A stretch of DNA of 36,172 nucleotides, from positions 1-36,172 of the IMG/VR virus record IMGVR_UViG_3300032820_000044, one strand, 5' to 3'. Position 1 is the stretch's first letter. Each line of letters begins with the position of its first letter. Made by a program: the position numbers and the translations under genes. The stretch is from a virus. The notes beneath the pieces were generated by a model. The model was not told where the DNA came from and searched no databases. It saw nothing but the letters and a program-made list of their open reading frames with translations. This document shows, one piece after another, positions 7,609 to 16,218 of the stretch.

Positions 7609-7926
7609 TCACCAGAGTACCAGTACGTCCACGTTGGTGGCGAGACCGAGTTGGGCAGGCTGGACGCTCAAGGAGAACGGAACCCATGTCGGGTTTATGG
7701 GAATGCTCTCGCTGTTACCGTTGTTATCTATGATTTCTAGACGCGGAAGAGCCAGAGACGCATCGGTCACGATGACTTGGCGCGGGAGCTTCTTGGTCGT
7801 CTGGAAAGCGGCTGGATCGTAACCGGGCCTCAGCGTCACCAGGTCGTGGGGGCCAGGGGGCATCGCCGGAATGAGGAGAGACTCTGTTGCCGGGTGCGTG
7901 CCTGCGTTTGCGGATACTTTATTCAT
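7609..7926 (-). CDS. Small late protein, paralogue 2 of a tandem pair
   Basis: This 105-residue protein closely resembles the 98-residue product of the next gene upstream (7936-8232). Shared blocks in order are MNKV, THPATE, DLVT-RP-YDPA-F, LPRQ, NGNS, PF-LSVQP and the exact C-terminus VLVLW. It looks like a compact beta-rich protein with no signal peptide. Position between the giant virion proteins and lysis genes suggests a virion component, perhaps a tail appendage or decoration. No known family is recognised. The pair clearly arose by tandem duplication. Confidence 0.78.
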   Translation of the reverse strand: MNKVSANAGTHPATESLLIPAMPPGPHDLVTLRPGYDPAAFQTTKKLPRQVIVTDASLALPRLEIIDNNGNSESIPINPTWVPFSLSVQPAQLGLATNVDVLVLW

Positions 7927-7935
7927 TCTTTCCTC

Positions 7936-8232
7936 CTACCAGAGAACCAGTACTTGCGCGGTGGTGCCGCCCAAAAGAGCGGACGGCTGAACACTTAAAT
8001 AAAAGGGAAGCATGGCGGGCGACACCGCTATCACGCCAGAGGAGTTGCCGTTCACGTCGGCGTACTCCAGGTCTCCACCCCTCACCACGACGAGCTGGCG
8101 AGGAAGCCTCACCTCGGTGTGGAAGTTTGCCGGGTCGTAGCTGGGCCTGGTTGTCACCAAGTCCTGTGCGCCGGTAAGCGTGTCCCATTCGGTCGCCGGA
8201 TGCGTCGCGCCACTCGGGTATACTTTGTTCAT
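7936..8232 (-). CDS. Small late protein, paralogue 1 of a tandem pair
   Basis: This 98-residue protein is the partner of 7609-7926 and shares its N-terminus, central DLVT-RP-YDPA segment and VLVLW end, with divergent stretches between. The start codon overlaps the stop of the 989-residue virion protein in an ATGA junction, so the two are likely translationally coupled. Predicted to be a single beta domain. Function unknown; a structural role is inferred from the late-operon position. Confidence 0.78.
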   Translation of the reverse strand: MNKVYPSGATHPATEWDTLTGAQDLVTTRPSYDPANFHTEVRLPRQLVVVRGGDLEYADVNGNSSGVIAVSPAMLPFYLSVQPSALLGGTTAQVLVLW

Positions 8233-11198
8233 CTCGCGCCTACTCCTTCTTCAGTCTTTTGACTTTCTGACTCGTACGATTCTGCCAGTCGAGACTTCTT
8301 CTGGCTCTGCGGTGGTGGCTTGGGCTGCTTCTTTCTATCCTTGGCGTATTCCATCGTCATATACCTGATAAACGCGGTGTCGGTCAGTGGGTCAGTGGGG
8401 ATGCCAAGGTAGCGCCATAGGCCAAGTCGCTTGGCGAAGGGGAGTGTCTCACCCTTCTCGGCCAGCTCCATCATCGCGCCCATGGCATCGAGCTGCATTT
8501 CCTTGTACCACTCGGGGTAGATGGTCTTGACGGCTCTCACCTCGTCCATGGTCAGCCGGTTGTCTGCCATGCGCTTGACCATCTTGTCGGGATTCTCAAG
8601 GATGTCCTTCACTCTGTTGAAGGTCTCAGACTCCATGCGTGACACGGGGCGCCTACGCCCGAGGATGAACGTATTCATCGACTCTGTCGGCGCGATGCTG
8701 AGAAGGTATTCTCTGATCTGTTTTGCCTTGGAAACCGCGCTTATTCTGAAGTCGCTGCCAGAGTCACCGAGACCCTCTAGAGATTCTAGTATCTCGTCTT
8801 CCGCCTTTTTCGGGTCGGCATTCTTTGCCTGAAGCCTGTCTAGGGTCTTCTCGTAGTCCACCTGTTGGTTGGTGAGGAGCGCGCGGCTGTAGACGAAAGA
8901 CTTGCTGACTCTTCCGCGCGCCCTGGGGGCCACGCCGGGGGCCCTCTTCGCCCCCGAGAAGAATTTGCCCATGCCCCGGTCTACGACGGAACGCGCAGCC
9001 TGCGATGCATTGTAGATGTCGCCGGCAGCCATCATGACGGCTACCGGTCTCGACTCTAGTCCGCTGGCAGCCATCCCGGCCTCGCGGAATGCGCTCCCCA
9101 CTCCACCGGGCAACCCCTTGGCGAAACCCAGTGCTCCTCGCGCGCCAGCTCCCACCGGTATGCCGAGAATGCTGCCCGACAGAAGCGGAGCACGGTCCTG
9201 AGCTTTGAGAATGCCGACGACGTTGGCGGCCTCTATCTGCGGGTACAGCGCGCCGACCCTCTCTACGTCCAGGGATGCCAATACCTTGTCGGCGGCATCG
9301 CGGACTTTGCGAGCGTTCCCGACGATGGTGCTCCACTTCACCTCGCCAGTGTCGGGCACCATCTTGGTGCTCGCCGCGTCTAGATCTAAAATGGCCTGGG
9401 CACGCTGCCGCTGGGACTGAAGGCCCCCGCGCAGCTCCTTCTGAAAAATGCGGCCTCCCCTCTCAGTTCCTATGGCCGCTATCGCCGTCTCTATCTTATC
9501 TCTAACCGGAACGTTGTGGTGGGCCCAAGGCTGGTCGTGGGTGCGGTCGCCCAGCTTGGCCATGTTCTTTACGGTCTCCTTCCAACTGCTCCCCCGGTTA
9601 AGAACTTTCCAGGAGCCTTCGTTAAATGCCGTCTGGAAATTGGCGAACGCCTTACCGACGTTGGCCTGATTCTCAAGCGCTGCCTTCGCGGGGGTATAGC
9701 CCGCCGTGTCCAGAGCTTTGGCCACCGTTGTAAGGGTGCCAAAGTTGTGCCTCTTCTGAATCCAATCTCCGGGTAGCGACCGCTTAAACTCGTCGAGTTT
9801 AGTCACGATCCCCGCGCTGCCCTTGTACTTCTTTATTGAGCGCCGCATGCTCTTATGGCTAAGTTTTTCCAGGGCAGCCTCGATGTGCACCCAGTTGGGG
9901 CCCCCGGTTAATCCTGTGACTCCTTCCTTGGGAATGAAACTGAAGTCGTACTTAACAACGGGCTTGGTGTGTAGCTCAAAGCCCTGTGGGGTCGTGCCTT
10001 TGCCGCGAGTGTAGCGGGTGGTGTCGATCATTCCGGTCGTCACTTTGTCGGCTTTCGACCACGATACCGTCACAGCGGGACGAAGCTCCGCACTAAGCGA
10101 TGCCCTGATGCCCTGCACTTCAGCCATGAGGGCATCGAACTGCTTGGATCCAACCGGGTGGTTCGTTGCGTAAGCTGAGACCAGCCCAGGCTTTGAATGG
10201 GCGCTGGCAGCGTAGTCAACGTCACGCACTGCGGTGAGAATGGTGCCTACTTCTTTGTCCAACTCGTCAAGCAGGGCTGCCTTTTCCCTGATGGCTTTAG
10301 TTTGGTGAAGCTCGACAGCAGCCTGCTTGCCGTATTTTCCCGCATGAGCTTTTGTGTAGTCCCATGGTCCCCGCAACCCCTCTTTGCCGGGCTGCGCAAA
10401 CACACGCTCCTCGGCGGTGCGAAGCAGGTTGCTCGATGTGGCCTCGGCGGTCCCCTTCGGTACGCCGCGAAGCTCTAAGCCACCAGTAAGGGCTTTCTTA
10501 GTCGTCGAAATGCCGGCGCCCAGGGCGCCAAACCCTGCGCCTAGTAGCGCTCCGGTTGCAGCGTGCTTGCCCACCGTCATCGCCATGGCACGGTCCCAGT
10601 CCGCTCCCTCGATGGCGGACTGCTTGAAGCCTTGCTGTGTTCCGAGGAGGGTTCCCAGGGCCATCTCGTTGGCTACGGACCTACCAAGGAACGCAAGCGT
10701 CTGGCTGGCGCCACGGCTGGCGAGTTCGCTCTCTAGTGCAACGCCAGCTCGAAGCGCTGCGGTGGTGGGTGTGCCAGCTGCGGTTGCTCGTACCGCTGCG
10801 CCAGCCCGGCCCAGTGCCGAGGCTGCGCCTCCTCTTGCTGCCGTAGCGCCACCTCCAGTGAGAAGAGAAGCGGCCAACATGGGCACAAATTCCCCGATAC
10901 CTCTGGCCAAACTTTGGTGATCTTCAATCTCTTTGAGGTATCCCGGAGCATTCCTCTCTATGGATAGGTCGCTTTGGCCCAACGTTGCCATGCTGAGGGC
11001 ACCCACTCCCATGGCTTGCAGGGATTCCCCTACACCAGACATGCGGACGGATGTCTCCCTGGCTATCTCGTCTTCCAGGGTGGCAAGCGTAAGACCTTCT
11101 TGCTCAATGGCCTTACGAGCATCCTCCTTGGTAGGGACAGTATAGATTCGACCGTGCTGACCTTTCAGTCGAATGGGTTCTTGCGCCTCGTCTGCCAT
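8229..11198 (-). CDS. Giant internal virion / ejection protein candidate (989 aa)
   Basis: The N-terminal 50 residues are hydrophilic. Residues about 95-235 are a Gly/Ala-rich, largely apolar stretch with membrane-like segments (VPMLAASLLTGGG, GALLGAGFGALGAGI). The remainder is helical and charged, ending in a basic Pro/Gln/Lys-rich tail. Such a mix is usual for podoviral internal core or ejection proteins that insert in the host envelope during DNA delivery. It is third of three giant genes placed after the nozzle gene, as the internal protein genes are in T7-like phages. I see no muralytic motif. The ejection role is inferred from composition and order. Confidence 0.66.
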   Translation of the reverse strand: MADEAQEPIRLKGQHGRIYTVPTKEDARKAIEQEGLTLATLEDEIARETSVRMSGVGESLQAMGVGALSMATLGQSDLSIERNAPGYLKEIEDHQSLARGIGEFVPMLAASLLTGGGATAARGGAASALGRAGAAVRATAAGTPTTAALRAGVALESELASRGASQTLAFLGRSVANEMALGTLLGTQQGFKQSAIEGADWDRAMAMTVGKHAATGALLGAGFGALGAGISTTKKALTGGLELRGVPKGTAEATSSNLLRTAEERVFAQPGKEGLRGPWDYTKAHAGKYGKQAAVELHQTKAIREKAALLDELDKEVGTILTAVRDVDYAASAHSKPGLVSAYATNHPVGSKQFDALMAEVQGIRASLSAELRPAVTVSWSKADKVTTGMIDTTRYTRGKGTTPQGFELHTKPVVKYDFSFIPKEGVTGLTGGPNWVHIEAALEKLSHKSMRRSIKKYKGSAGIVTKLDEFKRSLPGDWIQKRHNFGTLTTVAKALDTAGYTPAKAALENQANVGKAFANFQTAFNEGSWKVLNRGSSWKETVKNMAKLGDRTHDQPWAHHNVPVRDKIETAIAAIGTERGGRIFQKELRGGLQSQRQRAQAILDLDAASTKMVPDTGEVKWSTIVGNARKVRDAADKVLASLDVERVGALYPQIEAANVVGILKAQDRAPLLSGSILGIPVGAGARGALGFAKGLPGGVGSAFREAGMAASGLESRPVAVMMAAGDIYNASQAARSVVDRGMGKFFSGAKRAPGVAPRARGRVSKSFVYSRALLTNQQVDYEKTLDRLQAKNADPKKAEDEILESLEGLGDSGSDFRISAVSKAKQIREYLLSIAPTESMNTFILGRRRPVSRMESETFNRVKDILENPDKMVKRMADNRLTMDEVRAVKTIYPEWYKEMQLDAMGAMMELAEKGETLPFAKRLGLWRYLGIPTDPLTDTAFIRYMTMEYAKDRKKQPKPPPQSQKKSRLAESYESESQKTEEGVGAR

Positions 11199-11201
11199 CT
11201 G

Positions 11202-13343
11202 TCACCGTTCAGGATACAACTTCTTGTACCAGTCGTGCGCGTCGCTCATCTGGGCGGCACCGGGCACGACTGGCATGAAGGGTTTCACATAGTCCGCAAC
11301 GGCACTCCCGACCGCCAATACACGGTCCATCCCGGATGCTGGGGGGGCCGACCCTCCCCTTAGATCCTTATGGGCCACGGGGGTCATGTTGGTTGGCGCC
11401 CACCTATATCCCAACTCCTGGCCACCGGGGGTGAACCCGCGCGTGACTTCATACCCGTCCTTGGTGAGTACGCGGCGAGCGCCACTGCTTCCCGGTTGGA
11501 ACCGGACGAAGTTCCACTTGGCATTGTGAAGCATGATACCCTCCTCGACAATGTTGTCAAAAGGCTGGAACAGCTCTCCTGGCTTCCCGCCACGCTTCTG
11601 GCGACCCTCGATGAATTGCCTGAACACTTCCTTAGTTCTTCCGCCAATGCCCTTCTCGAAGCGGTCGAGCCCGTAACCCTCTTTGATGAGGGTCATCTCG
11701 TCCTGAGTGAACTGCGCACCGGAGCCCGAAAGCATACGCCCAGCATTCACCAGATTCTTGGAGTACTGGTGCATAAGGGCAGCGTCCTGTGAATTCATAA
11801 GGAGTTCAGCGAACTTCCCCTTGTACCTGGACCGTATCTCGTCGATTCCACGACGCGCCATCACTAGCTGAGCAAGTGCCTTTTCTTCGTTGCGAAGCTT
11901 TAGCCCCTGCTCCCCCCTCAGGCCCAACAGCTTTCCCTGTTTGCCACCCTGGGAATGGTCCATGGCAGTCTGGTAAGCCTTACCGGCTTTCATGGGCATA
12001 CCCATCGTGGCCAACCGGCGCCTATGCGCTGCGGCTGCCCGGGCCCGCTGTGCAGCTCTGGCTGCCGCCAGCTTGGCTGCCTCGTTGGTAAGCTCTCCCC
12101 TCAGAATGTCTCTATCCTTCTTCTGAAGGTCGGTAATCAGCTTGAAGTTTCGCTGTTGAACGTCACTCCGCAGGTTAGACGCAAGCGATTGCGTCTTGGC
12201 CATGACACCATCTAGCATCATAAGACGCGCCACCTTCACCGATTGTCCAATGTTATTGAATCTCTGGTTGAGTTGACTAACGAGGGTGGCCCGCGCCTTC
12301 ACCGCTCCGGTCTGGTGCCGCAACGTATAAACCTGAGAACGAATGTCTGCGTCGATCTGAGATTTAATCAGGCCGTATGCCCAGTTTGGGCTTTTCGACA
12401 GACTCGCCCCCAGATTTCCAAGCGCCAGGGACAGGACCGCCAGTACCTTGCCGCCCGTGTCTTTGGAGTTGTACCAACGGTTAGGGTCGACCTCCCTCTT
12501 GGAAAGTTCGTCGATGGCGGCATTCTGCTTTTCAAGCTGGCGCGACACGTCTTCTTGGTAGCGCTCCTTGAAATCCTCAAACTCTGCCCGCTCTTCCTCC
12601 ACCTGAGCAAGATGTTCGTCGTGTATGGCCGCTTGCTTGGCCGCCGCCTCGGACTTGTACAACTCCTGCTCGCCCTGCGCATCCTGAGCAATCCACTTCT
12701 GCTCTCGCCTCATGCGGTGAAGGTTAGCCTGTGCGCCCCACGCACTGTTTTCCCACTTGTGGTAGCTGCGCACCGCAGCTCTGCCCTGGGCCTCAGTAAT
12801 CGTTCCCTCGGCTTCGGCCTTTGCTATCTCGTCAACGTAGTTTCCAGAAGGGAACATCAGAAGGCCGCCGGCCAAAACCCGTGCGCGCAGATGCTCAGGG
12901 TAAGCTGCCCATGCCGCGCCAGCAACGGCAGCGGCTCTTCGGCCCGGCTGAGGGACGCCCGCCCTATCGGCCCGTGCCTGCGCCTCTTCTGGCGACTCAA
13001 CAGCATCAGGCTCATTGAGGGCGTCATCAGGCTCATTGAGAGCGTTGATGTCTGCATTCAACTCTTCCTGCGTCAACGGCGCGTCCCACTCGCTCCTACC
13101 CGGGTCGTCTATAAAGGGAACATGGACCGGGTGGCCAGATGAGGCCTCACGACGGCCTCTCGTTAAAAATCGGTGCGCCTCCTGGTTCACCTCCGATAAA
13201 CTAGGCTCAGGCTCAGGCTCAGGCTCAGGCACAAATTCCGTCTCGGCACCCATCCCCTGCTCTCTGAAAGCATCTTCGTCGAAAGGCTTATTTTCGTCGT
13301 TAGGACTTCTCGGCTGTACAGCGTCACGACTTGTTCCAGCCAT
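11202..13343 (-). CDS. Large virion protein, internal/ejection candidate (713 aa)
   Basis: The first 140 residues are acidic and low complexity. They include a run of Pro-Glu dipeptides at about residues 38-47 and a seven-residue tandem repeat ALNEPD(D/A). Residues about 215-270 form a strong charged coiled coil rich in Glu, Lys and Gln. A patch at about 280-330 is moderately hydrophobic (VLAVLSLALGNLGASL). Basic Ala/Arg helices follow at about 400-430. No enzymatic motif is seen. It sits two to three bases from each neighbour. Length and place suggest an internal core protein; the acidic N-terminus may be a disordered assembly region. Confidence 0.62.
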   Translation of the reverse strand: MAGTSRDAVQPRSPNDENKPFDEDAFREQGMGAETEFVPEPEPEPEPSLSEVNQEAHRFLTRGRREASSGHPVHVPFIDDPGRSEWDAPLTQEELNADINALNEPDDALNEPDAVESPEEAQARADRAGVPQPGRRAAAVAGAAWAAYPEHLRARVLAGGLLMFPSGNYVDEIAKAEAEGTITEAQGRAAVRSYHKWENSAWGAQANLHRMRREQKWIAQDAQGEQELYKSEAAAKQAAIHDEHLAQVEEERAEFEDFKERYQEDVSRQLEKQNAAIDELSKREVDPNRWYNSKDTGGKVLAVLSLALGNLGASLSKSPNWAYGLIKSQIDADIRSQVYTLRHQTGAVKARATLVSQLNQRFNNIGQSVKVARLMMLDGVMAKTQSLASNLRSDVQQRNFKLITDLQKKDRDILRGELTNEAAKLAAARAAQRARAAAAHRRRLATMGMPMKAGKAYQTAMDHSQGGKQGKLLGLRGEQGLKLRNEEKALAQLVMARRGIDEIRSRYKGKFAELLMNSQDAALMHQYSKNLVNAGRMLSGSGAQFTQDEMTLIKEGYGLDRFEKGIGGRTKEVFRQFIEGRQKRGGKPGELFQPFDNIVEEGIMLHNAKWNFVRFQPGSSGARRVLTKDGYEVTRGFTPGGQELGYRWAPTNMTPVAHKDLRGGSAPPASGMDRVLAVGSAVADYVKPFMPVVPGAAQMSDAHDWYKKLYPER
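13004..13045. repeat. 21-bp tandem duplication inside the 713-aa virion protein gene
   Basis: Two adjacent 21-base units, 13004-13024 and 13025-13045, differ at one base (G versus A near the end of each unit). They encode the repeated heptapeptide ALNEPD(D/A) on the minus strand. The in-frame unit length means gain or loss of a copy keeps the protein open. Confidence 0.85.
13203..13230. repeat. Hexanucleotide microsatellite encoding Pro-Glu repeats
   Basis: Four full AGGCTC units and a partial fifth lie in tandem. On the minus strand they read as Pro-Glu dipeptides near the N-terminus of the 713-residue virion protein. The repeat is in frame, so slipped-strand changes would lengthen or shorten the acidic linker by two residues. 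Confidence 0.88.
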
Positions 13344-13345
13344 GA

Positions 13346-16216
13346 TTATTTCCTCCCGTGGCGATCTTCACGTTCTCGCTGCGTCCCGTGGGAGAAGGAA
13401 AACCCTCGTGGATTTCCGGGGTGTCTCGACGTAGGAACGGTGCTGCTCAGGTGATCGTAAAAGTTTCGGTAACGGTCCACGGCGGCTCGGGTATTCTCGT
13501 CCAGGGGCTCGCCTAGATCTTCATTTGGGTCCTGGTAAGACGGAAGAGGAGGAGTCTCCTCCACAACGTCCATGTGCTGTCTCACGTCGTCAAACGTCGG
13601 GCCGTCTTCGTAGCGACGCTCAGGCGGCCACCTCCATGCCCCGCCTGGCGTATAAAGATTAGGATCGGGAGCCGCGCGGCGAGGCTTCGGCTCTGGGACA
13701 CCCTTAACCGTAGTGGTGGTGGGCCAGTTCCCGGCGCGAGCCCGGTCGTTGTCCTCCTCCACCGCCGCAAAATGTTTCTGAATCCTCGCCTCCATGCTTG
13801 GGCTGTATGAATAGGTGGCACGGTAGCGCCCACCCTCGGTACGGTGGGGACCAGGCATGTTGGACTCCCACATGCGCTCAGCCTTATTTAGACCCCGCAA
13901 GCGGCCGTCGTCTTTATAGCCCCCATACCTCCAATTCTCTGGCCTCTGTTTGTGAGCAAATCCTCGTTCGTTGACGTATGTCTTTCGGCCACGCTTTTTC
14001 TTTCCGCCAGCCATTCGGCGCTCAGTCTCCGCGCCCAGGCGATCTAACTGGGCCGACAAAGCGTCCACCTTGCTCCGCGTCTCCTTCTCTCGCTCGTGGA
14101 CTTCCTTCAAGCCAGGTGTAACCACGCCATAGAGATAATTGTCATGATGGATTTTCTCGCCAGTTGGCGTATCGATGACAGCTTCTTTGCCCAGCGGAGT
14201 CTCCCCCAGTTCTTCAGCCATTGGCCCACGGCGGGGGCCCTGGTCCAAATCTAAACCGCGCCCTTCCTTGGGCCGGTCCTCTGGCTTCTTGTAGGTGTAA
14301 GGATAAGTCTGAAGACCATCGAGCGTTTCGTTCACGTCCCCGCTATCGGTACGCTCGAATCCGCGCTCTCTCTCCGGCGCTGTTTGCATACGCTCACGCA
14401 CGCGCCGCCCGACATGCATCGCCATCTCGTCGTCTGCTCGTCGAGCGTTGGTGCCCTCCTCGTCGAGCCTATTCATGAAGTCGGCAAGCTTGGAGCGCTT
14501 CTCTTGCTCCAGAGACCGGTTCACCCGAGAACCGTCTTCCCGGGTCTCCACCACATCGTTGGTGCCATAACGCGGGTTGCGCTCGCTGGAGGTGACGCTG
14601 CTGAGATGATCACCCGGCTGCTCACCAGGATACATAGGCTTCCACCCAGCCAAGTAGTTGGGCGGCAGCGGCTCCTTGCCGCGCATTTCGCTGTCCCCAC
14701 TACCGGCAGCCTGTAGCACTCCCTTCAAGCCGCCTTCCTTGGCCGCACCTCGGAGGGCACCCTCGGGTCCACTCTTCGGCATCCTGCCCATGGTGGCCAC
14801 CTTGTGCTTGGCCACATCCTTACGGGCTTCTCCCCACTGGGGAGTCTTCTCTCGGAGCTTGCTCTTGTAGTCTCGCTCGTCTCGCGCATCTTTGTACTTC
14901 TGAAACCCGCGCTCTATCTTGCCGCCCAAGTCGTCAGAGTATTTCCGCGTGCCCTTGTCCTTTTTCTTTCGCGCGTACCGGGACTCGCCTGCACGCTTTT
15001 TCCAATCTTGGGCCGCTTTGCTCTTTTTGTCATCAGCGAGCCCCTTGCGATAATCAGCGAATCCCTCCTTGTATGCCTTCTCGCCCATGGTCTCGGCTAA
15101 GGATTTCGATTGGCGATTTTCCACGCGGCCAGGCATATACCCTGCGTCGCGTACCTGGCCCCCCGTGGCGCCGGCTCGGTCCTCCAGGCCCCTGCTAGCA
15201 TTTCCTCGGTAGACCAGCTGGTCAGAGGTGCCTTGTGTATTGGCATACTCGCGTTGAGAATCTATATCGAGCGCCACTCTGTCGAGGCCGCCGGGCAACA
15301 CGGACTCTCGCCGGTACTCTGGAAATAGAGGAACATCTTCGCGAGCAACGCCAGGGGTAGCCGCGCCGCTGGGGGACAGGCTCGCCGCTCGGTTGGGAGG
15401 CGACAGCTGTGGATTTTCAAAGGGTTCATTGAACCCCTCTCGAATAACGCCGGACCTGCCACCCAGCACCTGCCGGTCCACGTCGCGCCCCTCGGGGCTA
15501 AACGAGCCTCTTTCGCCTGACAGTCTAGAGGATAGATCTCCCTCGGCACCTTCAGGTCCCGGCGCCCTAGTGGAGGTCGGAAATTTCCCCTCGTAGGTTT
15601 TAAGGGGATCCTTGTATGTGTTACCGGGGCTCGTCATCAGCGAAGACCGCTCACCCGTCGAGCGGCTGTCTTTAATGTCGATGGATGAGCCACCGCCGCC
15701 CGCAGCCAACGCGGCGCCGCCGCTTACTGCGCCTACCAATGCGCCGGCTATCTCCATACCGAATGCGCGATCGGCTTCTTCCTGCGCACGGTTCTCAGCC
15801 ATGATGGCAGCATGATGTTCCGCCTGAGCTTGCGAGGCTTGCATTTGTTGCCCAGCATGCGTGGCTTTTCCGGCTGCTAGGTTTGTCATCGCGCCCATGG
15901 TCTGCTGTCGCGCGCCAGACTCTTCCTGGGCACGCAGCGCCGCTGACTGCCCGACACCTTGACTCGCCTGCTGGGCTCCGGCCAACATGCCGGCTCGCGC
16001 GGATAGTCCGCCGCCTGCCCCCATGGCTGCCTGCTGCTGGGCGGCAGATGACAGGCCTTGGCGCAATTGCTGCTGAGCGAGAGATAGACCGCCAGAGGCC
16101 ATCTTCTTCTCGTACTCGCGGGCCTCATTGGTAGCTTCGCCTAGCGTGTGTACGCCAGAGGCCGCTGCCGTAGGAGAGTAGATTTCGTTTTCGTTGTCTT
16201 CTCGTGCGTTTGCCAC
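13346..16216 (-). CDS. Giant virion protein, internal/ejection candidate (956 aa)
   Basis: Residues about 35-180 are rich in Ala, Gln and Gly (QQLRQGLSSAAQQQ and similar). They end in a hydrophobic Gly/Ala segment (EIAGALVGAVSGGAALAAGG) that could span a membrane. The rest is very hydrophilic, full of Arg, Glu, Asp, Gly and Pro, and probably extended or disordered. A Gln-rich N-terminus followed by one hydrophobic patch is typical of podoviral ejection proteins. A stretch near residues 740-765 (LDRLGAETERR then KKKRGRK) is closely matched in the small protein at 21495-21959. No enzymatic motif is visible. It is separated from both neighbours by two bases. Confidence 0.62.
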   Translation of the reverse strand: MANAREDNENEIYSPTAAASGVHTLGEATNEAREYEKKMASGGLSLAQQQLRQGLSSAAQQQAAMGAGGGLSARAGMLAGAQQASQGVGQSAALRAQEESGARQQTMGAMTNLAAGKATHAGQQMQASQAQAEHHAAIMAENRAQEEADRAFGMEIAGALVGAVSGGAALAAGGGGSSIDIKDSRSTGERSSLMTSPGNTYKDPLKTYEGKFPTSTRAPGPEGAEGDLSSRLSGERGSFSPEGRDVDRQVLGGRSGVIREGFNEPFENPQLSPPNRAASLSPSGAATPGVAREDVPLFPEYRRESVLPGGLDRVALDIDSQREYANTQGTSDQLVYRGNASRGLEDRAGATGGQVRDAGYMPGRVENRQSKSLAETMGEKAYKEGFADYRKGLADDKKSKAAQDWKKRAGESRYARKKKDKGTRKYSDDLGGKIERGFQKYKDARDERDYKSKLREKTPQWGEARKDVAKHKVATMGRMPKSGPEGALRGAAKEGGLKGVLQAAGSGDSEMRGKEPLPPNYLAGWKPMYPGEQPGDHLSSVTSSERNPRYGTNDVVETREDGSRVNRSLEQEKRSKLADFMNRLDEEGTNARRADDEMAMHVGRRVRERMQTAPERERGFERTDSGDVNETLDGLQTYPYTYKKPEDRPKEGRGLDLDQGPRRGPMAEELGETPLGKEAVIDTPTGEKIHHDNYLYGVVTPGLKEVHEREKETRSKVDALSAQLDRLGAETERRMAGGKKKRGRKTYVNERGFAHKQRPENWRYGGYKDDGRLRGLNKAERMWESNMPGPHRTEGGRYRATYSYSPSMEARIQKHFAAVEEDNDRARAGNWPTTTTVKGVPEPKPRRAAPDPNLYTPGGAWRWPPERRYEDGPTFDDVRQHMDVVEETPPLPSYQDPNEDLGEPLDENTRAAVDRYRNFYDHLSSTVPTSRHPGNPRGFSFSHGTQREREDRHGRK

Positions 16217-16218
16217 GT

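Noticed and set aside
12243-13142. 299-residue plus-strand frame antisense to the 713-residue gene
   Set aside because: It mirrors codon bias of the real minus-strand gene, which has coiled-coil and repeat features. No independent start signal.
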